This document shows, piece by piece, positions 1 through 8,225 of a DNA stretch of 64,000 bases. Source of the stretch: Erythrobacter dokdonensis DSW-74 (GTDB lineage Bacteria > Pseudomonadota > Alphaproteobacteria > Sphingomonadales > Sphingomonadaceae); the NCBI RefSeq assembly GCF_001677335.1, contig NZ_LZYB01000008.1, positions 181,197 to 245,196 on the forward strand, written 5' to 3'. The notes under the pieces were generated by a model. The model did no database searches and was not told where the DNA came from. It saw only the letters and a program-made list of their open reading frames with translations. The first letter of the stretch is position 1; each line of letters starts with the position of its first letter. Made by a program: the position numbers and the translations under genes.

Positions 1-165
1 CCGTCCTACTGCACCAGCCGTTCCAGCCCGGCGCGCGCCTTGTCCATCTGGTCGGCGGTGACGGCTTCGAGACACATCCCGACTGGCAGCGGCAATTGCG
101 TATGGGCTGCTGTAGCCCCCGCGCGGCCGGAGCCGGGAGGCACAATTGCGAACGCATCGTCGCTC

Positions 166-1074
166 CTAGAACTCGCAGGTGCCGAGCGTGCGGAAGAACC
201 GGCCCAATTCCTCGGGTGTCTGCGCGGCCTGGATCTTCTGGTATTGGGCTTCGGTTTTGGTCTGCAGTTCGCGCTCCATCCGCGCGGCGGCTGCCTCATC
301 CTCGCCGATGTCCTGCCTGAGCGAGATCGCCCAGTCCTGCGCCATCGCCTCGGCGCTCGCCGGGCCAAGATCGGCGGGCAGGCGCGACCAGAAACGGTCG
401 TTGGCGTTATTGTCATGCATGGTGAGCAGCGCGACCCAGTGCGCAAAGCACATCACCTTTTCCCCCCGGGTCAGCGGCGTCGTGCCGGAATTCGCGCCGA
501 TTTCGTATTGCTCGCCGGCATTCTGGACAGTGAAGCCCTGCGCAGACCCGGCTTCTGCCGCCTGCTTGGCGGCGGTGCGCTTCACGCAATCATCGAGCAG
601 GCCATAGGCCATGCCCGGCGCTTGCAGCGAGATCGGCCCCCAGCTTTCCCGGTCGGCGACGAAGGTCACCGCGCCGGACGATTTCAGCTCCTCCAACGCG
701 CGGTTGGCCTTGGCCGTGTCGTCCCAGCCGCCGACCGCGCGATAGGTGAAGCCCGCGACATATTCGCCCCATTCCAGATCATGCCGCCGCTTGCCGTCGA
801 AGACGAGCGCAAGCTTCGGCTTGCGGCCCGCATCAAGCGCGGCGTTGACGATCTCGCCGTCGATATTGTGCATCGACACGTTGGTATTTCCATCGCTCAC
901 CCGGACGGTGAACTCCACCTTCAGCCCCTGCGCGCCCGCCGGAATGCCGACCGAGCAGATGCCGTTCTTTTCGCTGAACTCGAAATTGAATGATTGTTTC
1001 TGCTGGGCTGCCGCCGGATGCGGGGCAAGCGCGACCAGTGCGGCGGCGAGGCATAGGGACAGACGCGGGATCAT
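166..1074 (-). CDS. Exported protein of unknown function
   Basis: About 302 residues. The chosen ATG starts a typical signal peptide (basic n-region, Ala/Leu-rich core, AAAQ cleavage site), so the mature protein is periplasmic or secreted. An in-frame reading upstream to position 1200 would bury this signal and overlap the next gene, so it was not used. The mature part has no domain I recognise. It contains several scattered cysteines, including one three residues from the C-terminus. It lies 37 bp downstream of the Sel1-repeat gene on the same strand and probably shares its transcript. No function can be assigned; the exported location is the only firm inference. Confidence 0.7.
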   Translation of the reverse strand: MIPRLSLCLAAALVALAPHPAAAQQKQSFNFEFSEKNGICSVGIPAGAQGLKVEFTVRVSDGNTNVSMHNIDGEIVNAALDAGRKPKLALVFDGKRRHDLEWGEYVAGFTYRAVGGWDDTAKANRALEELKSSGAVTFVADRESWGPISLQAPGMAYGLLDDCVKRTAAKQAAEAGSAQGFTVQNAGEQYEIGANSGTTPLTRGEKVMCFAHWVALLTMHDNNANDRFWSRLPADLGPASAEAMAQDWAISLRQDIGEDEAAAARMERELQTKTEAQYQKIQAAQTPEELGRFFRTLGTCEF

Positions 1075-1111
1075 CGGCAGGCTCCTTGTCGGATGAGAAG
1101 AAATACCATGT

Positions 1112-2881
1112 TCAGCAATAGCTTGACCGGCAGACGGTGGTGGCGCCGGTCGCATAGCGCACGAAGCTGTCGAAATCGCGCTGGGAGGCTCCGGCGACAT
1201 AATTCGCCCAGCCTCCGCCCGAGGATGACGGGCGCGAAGAATAGCTCGGCTGATAACTGCTCACCGACGCGGCGAGCCCGGCCATGACCTCGCCCCAGAA
1301 GCTGCGCGGGCGGTAGCTGGCGGCAAGGCGGCGGTCATATTCGGCCTTCTGGCGGTCGCGCTCGATCGTGCCGACCATCGAGCGGTAGAGCGCCTCGTCG
1401 AGCGGATCGCCGCTTTTCATCGCCACCTGCATGATGCGCTTGGCCTTCTCGCGGTTGACCGGCACGCCGTCGCCTTCCCAATAGGCCATGCCGACCCAGC
1501 GCGCGGCGGCAGTATGGCCTTGCGCGGCGGCGTTTTCCGCCAGCGCGATGGCCTGTGCGCGGTTGGGGGTGTCGATCACGCCGGGTTCGCCATAGGCCAG
1601 CCAGCCCGCCAGCACCCAGCTGGCATCGGCATGGCCTTCCTCCATCAGCCGGGCGATGACCTCCAGCCCATCTTGCCCGCGCCCGGCTTTGACCAGCGCG
1701 AGGGCGGCGGCGATCTGCTCGCTTGCCGGGTATGCCGGGTGGACGGGGTGAACACGGCGCCGCGCCGCATCGGCTGCCGGGCCAAGCGCGCGGGCGCGTC
1801 CGCAGGCGGGTTCGTCGCCCAGCGCGCAAGCGTGGTCAATCAGCGCGATGGCGCGGTCGGGCCAGCGCCCGACCTGTCCGTTGCCTTGCAGGTAGAGCGC
1901 GCCCAATTCGCGGCATGAAGGCGCGTGGCTCTTGTCGCAGCCGTCGCGGTAGGACAGCGCGACTTCCCAGCGCGCTATTTTCGATCCGGCCGGATTGCGG
2001 CGGCCCAGTTCGCCCGCCTCGAAACACCCGGTCGCTGACCCGGCAAGGCAGGAGCGGGTCAGCAGGCGCGAGCCGCGCTCCAGGTTCGCGGCATCACCCG
2101 TGCGTGCGAGGTAGTAGCCATGATGCGCGCAGGCATCGGCATCGCTGGTCGAAGCGCTGCCGCATCCGCGCTCGGCAAAGCGCGCGGCGGCGGCTTCGTC
2201 GGCGGTGACCCCGTCGCCCAGGCGATAGGCGCTGGCAAGCTGGCCGCAGCCCCATGCCGCGCCGCCATCGCAGGCCTTGCGCGCCAGCACGAGCGCGCCC
2301 GCCAGGTCGCCCGCCTCGCGCAGGGCGCTCGCCTGAAGGCGGCAGGCTTCCATCCCGCCCGAGGCGCAGCCCGCCTGCCACATCGCGAGCGCGCGCGCCG
2401 GGTCGCGCGCGGTGCCTTGGCCGCGATAGAGGCCGAGCCCCATCAGCGCGCAGGCTTCCGCATCGCGCGCGCTCTCGCATCCGCTCTGCGCGGTGCGGAA
2501 GGCGAGGTCGAAATCGACATAGCCCGCGCTGCCATTACGAATGATCGCCGCCGCCTCGCCGCAGGCAGCGCCATCGCCCGCGCGGCATCCGGCGAGCCAA
2601 TAGCCGACCGCAATGCGCAGGTCGGTGCGGATATCGCCGCTGCCATTGGTGAAGGCCTCGGCCAGCTTGCGGCAATCGGCTGCCTTCTTTCCTGCGCATC
2701 CGCCCGCCCAGTCCCGCGCCACGCCGGGCAGGATGACCGGCATGTTCTGCTTGCCATTATGGATCGCGCCGTGCCGCCAGCCATCGCGGTTGAGCGGCAC
2801 GCGCTCGCGCGCGGAGGCAGACTCCGTAAGCAGCATGAGGGTGGCCAGAACCAGTCCGCACAGACAGAGCAGCGCGCGCAT
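1112..2881 (-). CDS. Exported Sel1-like (TPR-type) repeat protein with paired cysteines
   Basis: About 589 residues starting at an ATG that begins a signal peptide (MRALLCLCGLVLATLML). The first two thirds are tandem Sel1-like repeats with nine cysteine pairs. Seven pairs have exactly seven residues between the cysteines (for example CRAGDGAAC and CALGDEPAC). In Helicobacter cysteine-rich (Hcp) proteins the same arrangement forms one disulfide per repeat, so a rigid disulfide-stapled solenoid in the periplasm or outside the cell is likely. A second block of more ordinary Sel1 repeats (YWEGDGVPVNREKAKRIM) follows, then a Ser/Gly-rich tail ending in another Cys pair. The start lies 4 bp after the stop of the upstream gene. 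Sel1 repeats usually bind partner proteins; the partner is unknown. Confidence 0.8.
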   Translation of the reverse strand: MRALLCLCGLVLATLMLLTESASARERVPLNRDGWRHGAIHNGKQNMPVILPGVARDWAGGCAGKKAADCRKLAEAFTNGSGDIRTDLRIAVGYWLAGCRAGDGAACGEAAAIIRNGSAGYVDFDLAFRTAQSGCESARDAEACALMGLGLYRGQGTARDPARALAMWQAGCASGGMEACRLQASALREAGDLAGALVLARKACDGGAAWGCGQLASAYRLGDGVTADEAAAARFAERGCGSASTSDADACAHHGYYLARTGDAANLERGSRLLTRSCLAGSATGCFEAGELGRRNPAGSKIARWEVALSYRDGCDKSHAPSCRELGALYLQGNGQVGRWPDRAIALIDHACALGDEPACGRARALGPAADAARRRVHPVHPAYPASEQIAAALALVKAGRGQDGLEVIARLMEEGHADASWVLAGWLAYGEPGVIDTPNRAQAIALAENAAAQGHTAAARWVGMAYWEGDGVPVNREKAKRIMQVAMKSGDPLDEALYRSMVGTIERDRQKAEYDRRLAASYRPRSFWGEVMAGLAASVSSYQPSYSSRPSSSGGGWANYVAGASQRDFDSFVRYATGATTVCRSSYC

Positions 2882-2885
2882 CGCT

Positions 2886-3422
2886 TCAGCGCCCCTGAGC
2901 CCTGGGCTGTTCCGGCGGCGGGGTGCGGCCATACTTGGCCTCGCAGGCGGCGATCCCGGCGGCGACTTGCTGGCCCGCGGCTCTTTCCCGGCCCTGCCAT
3001 TCCTGCCGCCGTTGCTCCAGATCGGCGCGGCGCGCATCGGCATCTGGATAATCCGCCGCATCGCGCCACGCTTCGGAAATCCTGGTGCCTTCCGCGATCA
3101 GCGCCTCGAAGCCCTTGAGCCGGCGGGTGACTTCGGCGTTGATCCGCTCGCTGATAGCGGCCTGGGTCTCGGACGGGTTGGCCTGCTGATGCGCCTGGGC
3201 GGACAGGTTTGCCCGCTCCATCGCTCCGACACGGTCTTGCGGCGCAAGCTGTCCGCCCACCACATAGCGCACCGCACATTCGAAATCGGGTGGCGGTGCG
3301 GCGGTCTCGCCCTGCGCCATTGCCATCGGCGGGTTGGATGCTGCGGCCAATCCTGAAATCGCCGCCGCAAGCAGGAGCCAGCCGTTCCACGCCGGCTTTA
3401 TGTGCCCCTCGCAGCCTTGCAT
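2886..3422 (-). CDS. Exported helical protein of unknown function
   Basis: About 178 residues. The chosen ATG precedes a hydrophobic segment (WLLLAAAISGLAAA) ending near a plausible AMAQ signal peptidase site. After an acidic, Pro-rich start with a FECAVRY motif, the rest is strongly helical and charged (many Glu, Arg, Ala and Gln), with a second Cys near the C-terminus. It is the first gene of a three-gene minus-strand run whose next member starts 4 bp after its stop, so it probably works with the Sel1-repeat protein. I recognise no family. Confidence 0.65.
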   Translation of the reverse strand: MQGCEGHIKPAWNGWLLLAAAISGLAAASNPPMAMAQGETAAPPPDFECAVRYVVGGQLAPQDRVGAMERANLSAQAHQQANPSETQAAISERINAEVTRRLKGFEALIAEGTRISEAWRDAADYPDADARRADLEQRRQEWQGRERAAGQQVAAGIAACEAKYGRTPPPEQPRAQGR

Positions 3423-3495
3423 CTTATCGCTCCCCCCTGTGCGCGATCTTGCCGATACTTCGTCGATGCAACAAAAGACAATTACCCGAACAGGG

Positions 3496-3515
3496 GATGG
3501 CATCGCTGTGCCATC
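3496..3515. promoter_or_regulatory. Inverted repeat in a divergent promoter region
   Basis: GATGGCA and TGCCATC form a perfect 7-bp inverted repeat with a 6-nt spacer, in the 133-bp gap (3423-3555) between two divergent exported-protein genes. It could be a regulator binding site or a short hairpin. No regulator family is suggested by the motif. Confidence 0.3.
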
Positions 3516-3555
3516 GGTGCTTTTGTCTGCGCTCGGACAACCACGGAGAGCATAG

Positions 3556-4071
3556 GTGAAACCATCCTGCTGCCCTGCCGCTGTGCTGTTCGCCGCGCCG
3601 TTGCTGGCGCCCTTGGCGCCTGTCGCGGCGCGGGCCGGGTTGCCCGCCGACCCGCCGGGCCTGACCGGGTTTTATGGCGGAAGCCATGTCTGCGAGAGCG
3701 GCGAGCATGGCGCGCTGCTCGAAATCACCCGCGTCGTTGCCAGCGAGACGCCGGAATATCCCTGGCGGCTTGAGGGCAGCTATGCTGTCTTCCCGGTGAT
3801 CGGCGGACGGGCCGGAGTCTATGGCGAGATCGCCGGGAGCTTTGCGCTGTTGGGCGAGATCCGCGCGGACGGGCAGGTCACGCTGGATGCGCTCGGCTGG
3901 CTCATCATGCCGCCTGCAGGTGAGGGCGCGGGCGATCTGGCGGGACGCTTTACCGTGCGCGGCGACGGGTTGGTGCAGTTCGAAGGGCGGATCGAAACCG
4001 AGGTCGCGGACGAATGCGGCGCGGTGCTGTTGACGCGGGCGCTCCCGGCTCCCGAAAGGACGGAGCCATGA
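3556..4071 (+). CDS. Exported protein of unknown function, coupled to a response regulator
   Basis: About 171 residues from a GTG start. The N-terminus is a signal peptide with cleavage probably after VAARA. The mature part is rich in beta-type sequence and has two cysteines (HVCESG and DECGAV) that could form a disulfide. Its stop overlaps the ATG of the response regulator gene (ATGA), so the two are translationally coupled. This suggests it belongs to the stimulus or output side of that two-component system. No family recognised. Confidence 0.65.
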   Translation: MKPSCCPAAVLFAAPLLAPLAPVAARAGLPADPPGLTGFYGGSHVCESGEHGALLEITRVVASETPEYPWRLEGSYAVFPVIGGRAGVYGEIAGSFALLGEIRADGQVTLDALGWLIMPPAGEGAGDLAGRFTVRGDGLVQFEGRIETEVADECGAVLLTRALPAPERTEP

Positions 4072-4697
4072 ACCTGCGCACGCTGATCCTCGAAGATCTT
4101 GCTGAAATGCGCCTCTGGCTGTCGGAGGTCATGCGCGAGGCCTGCCCTGATGCCGAGATCACCACCGCGCCCGATATCCGGACGGCGCTGGCGATTGCCG
4201 GACATGAGGTGTTCGATTTGGCGCTGATCGATCTCGGCCTGCCCGACGGTTCGGGGCTCGAGGTGCTGCGCGCGCTCAAGCAGGCCAATCCCGCCGCGCT
4301 GTGCGTGGTGGCGACGATCATGGGCGATGATGCCTCGGTGGTGGGGGCGCTGGCCGCCGGTGCGGATGGCTATCTGCTCAAGAACCAGCCCTCCGCCCTC
4401 TTGGTGCGCCAGATCCGCCAGACGCTTGACGGGGTGCCGCCGCTGTCACCGGCCATCGCCCGGCGGATCATGACCCATTTCCGCCAGACGGGGCCGGTTG
4501 TGGCCGACGCCAATCTCACCCCGCGCGAGCGTGAGGTACTGGGCCATATCGGCAAGGGGCTGCGCAATCACGAAGTGGCCGCCACGCTGGGGATCGGCAC
4601 CAACACGGTCGCGGCGCACATCAAGTCGGTCTACGCCAAGCTCGGCATATCCTCGCGCGCCGAGGCCGCGTGGCACGCGACGAAGCTAGGTCTGTAG
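4068..4697 (+). CDS. NarL/FixJ-family response regulator
   Basis: 209 residues. An N-terminal receiver domain (about 1-120) has the acidic pair Glu9/Asp10, the phospho-acceptor Asp55 in LIDLGLPDG and the conserved Lys in YLLK. A C-terminal LuxR-type helix-turn-helix (about 143-205) carries LTPREREVL and the recognition-helix region NTVAAHIKSVYAKLG. It is a DNA-binding transcription regulator activated by phosphorylation. The start overlaps the previous stop (ATGA). The probable partner kinase is convergent, with its 3' end overlapping this gene by 12 bp (4686-4697). Target genes are not evident. Confidence 0.9.
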   Translation: MNLRTLILEDLAEMRLWLSEVMREACPDAEITTAPDIRTALAIAGHEVFDLALIDLGLPDGSGLEVLRALKQANPAALCVVATIMGDDASVVGALAAGADGYLLKNQPSALLVRQIRQTLDGVPPLSPAIARRIMTHFRQTGPVVADANLTPREREVLGHIGKGLRNHEVAATLGIGTNTVAAHIKSVYAKLGISSRAEAAWHATKLGL

Positions 4698-6575
4698 CGG
4701 CAGGCCTGCGACGATCCGCGTTCCCTGCGGGTCGCTTGTGAGGGCGAAGCTGCCACCAAGTCCCTCGATCCGGCGCCGCATGTTCCCCAGTCCGCGGCCG
4801 TCACAGCTGACGGCGGGGTCGAACCCCGTGCCGTCGTCGGCAATGGTGAGGCCCAGAAGGCCATCGTCTGGCGCAATCGTGATCGCGATCCGCGAGGCTG
4901 CGGCATGGCGTAGCACATTGCTGACCGCCTCGCGAAGCAGGGCTCTGAGCGCGCGCACCGTTTCGCGCGGGGGCGGGGCATCCGGAAGCTCGGGCATGGT
5001 CCATTCCAGTTCCAGCCCGGCCAGTTCGACCCGGTCGGCGGTCTCGATGCGCAGATCGGCGAGCAGCGCGTCGAGCGCCAGCGGCTCGTCCTCGGCATTG
5101 CGGATCACGTCGCGCAGGTCGCCGATGGTCTCGCGGATCAGCTCGTCCTTGCGCGCATTGCTGGGGGCATGGAGCGCGGTCAGCAGGTGTGCGCCGATAT
5201 TGTCGTGGATGTCCTGCGCAATCCGCGCCCGCTCGAACGCGACACCCCGGTCATAGGCACTGCGCGCCTCGCCCAGCTGGGCCACCAGCGCCCCCAGTTC
5301 GCGCGCCAGCGCCAGATCGGCCGGGCTGAACAGGCGCCGCCCGCGGTTCCGGTCGCGCAGCCGCAGGGCCGCAAACCCATCGGGGCCGGGTACCAGCAGC
5401 GAGCGTCCCTCCTCGTCGATCACGGCCTCGCCGTAGCGCTCGGCGACCGGCTCGATCGCCAGCGGATCGAAGCTCTCTGCCAGCAGATCGCGCCATGCCC
5501 GTTCGCGCTCCGGCCCGGTCGGTGCCAGCGCGACCCCCGCCGCCTCGCGCAGCAACACCGAGCCATCGCTGCGGGGCGGGGCGATCAGCTTTTGCCACAG
5601 CCACGCCCGCGCCGGGAGATAGGCAAGCGCCACCAGCAGCAGCGCAATCCCGGTTGCCCGCGCCGCGTCCATCGCCAGCACCACGATAATCAGCGCATCG
5701 ACCGCAAGCACCGCAAGCCCCGCAGCGACGATGAACAGCAGCTGGAAGGCCCAGCGCCCCAGTCCGAAGATCCGGTAGCGCACCAGCGCAATCGCCAGCG
5801 CGATGTAGATGATGACGAAAAACAGGAAGCCGAATTCCTCCGGCACCAGCGCCGGACGCAGGATCGCATTGGGAAGCGCCACCAGCGCGATGAACCCGCC
5901 AGCACCGATCCCGACCGCAGCCCCCAGCCAGATGGCGATGGCCCGGGCGACGGGGTCTGCGCGGGCGACGACGATCTGCGCCGCTGCAAGGGCAAGGATC
6001 ACCACCATCTCGGCAAGGGTGATGCGGTGGATTTCGATCAGGATTTTGACCGGGCCGAAAAACGCCGCAATCGTCCAGGCGCCGAACAGCAGCAGCGCAG
6101 CAAGGGTGATCGTCTGCGCCCCGGGGAGGCGGCTTGGATAGCGGGCGAACAGGGCGATCATGACGATCCCGAAGGCGCTCGCGCCAATCACATTGACCGC
6201 AATCGCCGCCGTCACGACCGGGTCTGTCAGCGGGCCGGGCAGGCTGAAGACAGCAGCGCCGAGGCAGAAGGCATAGGTCGCAGCCCCGCTGGCGCAGAAC
6301 AGCCGTGCTGCGCTTTCGCCCGCGCGCAGCGACCAGATCCACGCGCAAAGCACGCCCGCCACGCTGGCGGTGACAAGGCAGGGCCACAGCCGGATGGCGG
6401 GCAGGGCGGGGCCGCTGTCGCTGCCTAGCCCGGTGCCGAGCGCCAGCATGCCCAGCACCGGCACCATCAGCGCCGTTGTAAGCACAGCAAAGGTGACGGC
6501 CGCGGGAACGGGCCGAAAGTGCATGGCTTGGTATAGTCGCTGCTGCGCCAAGTTTGCTGGCAACCCAGTCGGCAT
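4686..6575 (-). CDS. Membrane sensor histidine kinase, HisKA_3/NarL-partner type
   Basis: About 629 residues from the ATG at 6575. Other in-frame ATGs at 6626 and 6524 are possible, and none has a strong ribosome site. The first half is a multi-pass membrane sensor region with roughly ten hydrophobic segments. A degenerate GAF-like cytoplasmic stretch follows. The kinase core has the H-box AQDIHDNIGAHLL (His near 457), the N-box REAVSNVLRHA, and the ATP-binding DDGTGF and GRGLGNM motifs. HisKA_3 kinases pair with NarL-type regulators, and one such regulator gene lies tail to tail with this one. The ligand is unknown. It starts 19 bp after the YbjN-like gene on the same strand. Confidence 0.88.
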   Translation of the reverse strand: MPTGLPANLAQQRLYQAMHFRPVPAAVTFAVLTTALMVPVLGMLALGTGLGSDSGPALPAIRLWPCLVTASVAGVLCAWIWSLRAGESAARLFCASGAATYAFCLGAAVFSLPGPLTDPVVTAAIAVNVIGASAFGIVMIALFARYPSRLPGAQTITLAALLLFGAWTIAAFFGPVKILIEIHRITLAEMVVILALAAAQIVVARADPVARAIAIWLGAAVGIGAGGFIALVALPNAILRPALVPEEFGFLFFVIIYIALAIALVRYRIFGLGRWAFQLLFIVAAGLAVLAVDALIIVVLAMDAARATGIALLLVALAYLPARAWLWQKLIAPPRSDGSVLLREAAGVALAPTGPERERAWRDLLAESFDPLAIEPVAERYGEAVIDEEGRSLLVPGPDGFAALRLRDRNRGRRLFSPADLALARELGALVAQLGEARSAYDRGVAFERARIAQDIHDNIGAHLLTALHAPSNARKDELIRETIGDLRDVIRNAEDEPLALDALLADLRIETADRVELAGLELEWTMPELPDAPPPRETVRALRALLREAVSNVLRHAAASRIAITIAPDDGLLGLTIADDGTGFDPAVSCDGRGLGNMRRRIEGLGGSFALTSDPQGTRIVAGLPLQT

Positions 6576-6594
6576 GGTCCGTCCGGCCCTGCTT

Positions 6595-7104
6595 CTATTC
6601 GGCGGCGTCGGCCTTTTCCTCGGCATAGACGAGTTCTGCAGCGAGCGTCACGGATTTCTCGAAGGCACGGACATTGCGAACGAACACGGTCTCAGGGATC
6701 CCTTCGCCCAGGTAGAGGTCCCAATGGACGAAGGGATCGCCTTCCTGATCGAGCCTCACGGCCAGGAACGGATACTCGGCGCTCAGCTGCATCGCCTCGA
6801 CCGGGTTCCATGGCTTGGCGCGATCATACCCGACCTGCAGCCGGATCGACTGGCAAGCATCGTGCGTCGTCTCGTTGCAGCCGAAGAAAAACACCGAAAA
6901 CACCCCGCCATTCGAGCGCGAAATGATCAGCGGATCGCCCACCGGATCGGTCGTAAGTTCGGGATTGAAGCCCATGTTGAGCAAAGTTATCACCATACCC
7001 GCCGGATTACTTGCAGAGATAACTTCGGCCGAATTGCGGGCATGGGCCTGGCAAGACAGACTCAGAAAAAGCAGGCACGCAATCGCATTCATAAGGCGGA
7101 CCAC
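6595..7104 (-). CDS. Exported YbjN-like domain protein
   Basis: About 169 residues. I chose the GTG at 7104 because AAGGAG lies 6 nt upstream of it; the internal ATG at 7092 is about 18 nt from that site. A signal peptide (LLFLSLSCQAHA) is followed by a YbjN-like domain (SNPAGMVITLLNMGFN, then a beta-strand pattern around DPVGDPLIIS). YbjN domains resemble type III secretion chaperone folds and have no agreed function. The gene is 19 bp upstream of the histidine kinase gene and may be part of that sensing module. Base composition is more AT-rich than the surroundings. Confidence 0.7.
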   Translation of the reverse strand: MVRLMNAIACLLFLSLSCQAHARNSAEVISASNPAGMVITLLNMGFNPELTTDPVGDPLIISRSNGGVFSVFFFGCNETTHDACQSIRLQVGYDRAKPWNPVEAMQLSAEYPFLAVRLDQEGDPFVHWDLYLGEGIPETVFVRNVRAFEKSVTLAAELVYAEEKADAAE

Positions 7105-7523
7105 GTCGTTCTCCTTTATGCGGCGCGGATAGAGTCCGCCCAAATCGCACGATGATTGCAATGAAACCCGGTTCGGCTCAAGATTTTCCTTAGAGGTGCG
7201 CGAGGTTTGGGCCCAGGCTGCTATTACAAAACCCTCGCAATTGAACGACGCTTATTTCTTCCAATAACGCCATGGCATCATCATGAGGTCAAAACGCGGG
7301 ATCTGATGACCGAAATGAGGGAGCAAGGCAGTCACTCGAAAGCGCTGATGCCTATGGCAACTATCGACCCCTAATTGGTCATCAGCGGGGCCGGCGCGCG
7401 ATCCTGAGACTTGCCTTGCAGCCTTAACGGGCTCCTTGCCAGCAGCCGATATTCGGAAAACTATCCCGTAGCGGGCGGGTTGGAAAAGGATTAGCTTAGG
7501 TCAGGGCCTGGCCAGGAGTTCGG
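7105..7523. other. Intergenic region, no gene found
   Basis: About 420 bp between two divergent genes. No open reading frame with protein-like composition, no RNA gene and no clear hairpin was seen. It is noticeably more AT-rich than neighbouring DNA. It must contain the promoters of both flanking genes, but I could not pick convincing -35/-10 pairs. Confidence 0.5.
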
Positions 7524-7526
7524 GTG

Positions 7527-8054
7527 ATGATCGTGAAAAAGCCACCGGCCCTTTTCACAGCCTTCTTTCTATTGTGGGTTTCCACATCTTCATCCGCACA
7601 GGAGCCAAGCTCCTGTACACCTTTGAACTCGACCCTTTCGATTTGCACCGATGTTCCTGGCATCAAGGTAAGCCTTGTGGATGCAACCACAAGTGCAGTC
7701 CTGGGCATCGTCCGGCTCAAGGCGAGGAGTGACCTTTTTTATGCCTTCAATATCGCTTGGGATTTGACATCGCCACTCGAAGAGTACGCGCAATCCTATG
7801 CGGAGGAGCTGGGCGCGGAGCATAGATTGCAAGAGCCCGCATTCGTCGAAGTGCTGGGCAGACCTGCAATCCGGTATGATGTGGAACCATTGTCTAGCGA
7901 AAGTCCGAATGCGGGTCTCAAGATGGTGCTCTTCATCGATATGGGTACAGGTATCGCAACTTTTCTCGGAAACGCGAAAGGGCCTGAAGTGACAGCTGAA
8001 GACTTGTATCTTGGCGCTGGAGAAGCCGCTCGGATAATCCGCATCAGGCAATGA
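7527..8054 (+). CDS. Small exported protein of unknown function
   Basis: About 175 residues. AGGAG lies 8 nt before the ATG at 7527; a GTG one codon earlier is the alternative. The N-terminus is a signal peptide ending near SSSAQE. The mature protein has two early cysteines (SCTPLN and SICTDV) and alternating beta-strand and helix sequence. Codon use is less GC-biased than in the housekeeping genes around it, so it may be a more recent acquisition or simply weakly expressed. No family recognised. Confidence 0.65.
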   Translation: MIVKKPPALFTAFFLLWVSTSSSAQEPSSCTPLNSTLSICTDVPGIKVSLVDATTSAVLGIVRLKARSDLFYAFNIAWDLTSPLEEYAQSYAEELGAEHRLQEPAFVEVLGRPAIRYDVEPLSSESPNAGLKMVLFIDMGTGIATFLGNAKGPEVTAEDLYLGAGEAARIIRIRQ

Positions 8055-8151
8055 CTGCTTCCCACCCACTTCCAGCCATTCGAACTTCCTGTTGCAACCC
8101 CGAAAGCGGACAGATCCGGGTTGCGTAACGCAAGCATCCGAGCCTCCATGC

Positions 8152-8219
8152 AAAAGGCCGCCCGGTTTCCCGGACGGCCCTTGCATTCTGGTTCATGTGC
8201 CTGACGGCGGATCGCCGTC
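8152..8219. terminator. Tandem hairpins between convergent genes (glnA terminator)
   Basis: Reading the minus strand after glnA, a GACGGCG/CGCCGTC hairpin (8203-8219) comes first. A GC-rich 10-bp stem with a 4-nt loop (8156-8179) follows, then TTTT. The second hairpin is a good intrinsic terminator for glnA and may also stop transcripts of the convergent gene ending at 8054. Confidence 0.8.
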
Positions 8220-8225
8220 GGCTGA

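Noticed and set aside
6..165. Protein-like C-terminus on the minus strand ending at 6 (MCLEAVTADQMDKARAGLERLVQ-type residues)
   Set aside because: Only about 23-50 residues look protein-like, there is no ribosome site, and the longer frame overlaps a better gene. It could be a small gene but cannot be supported.
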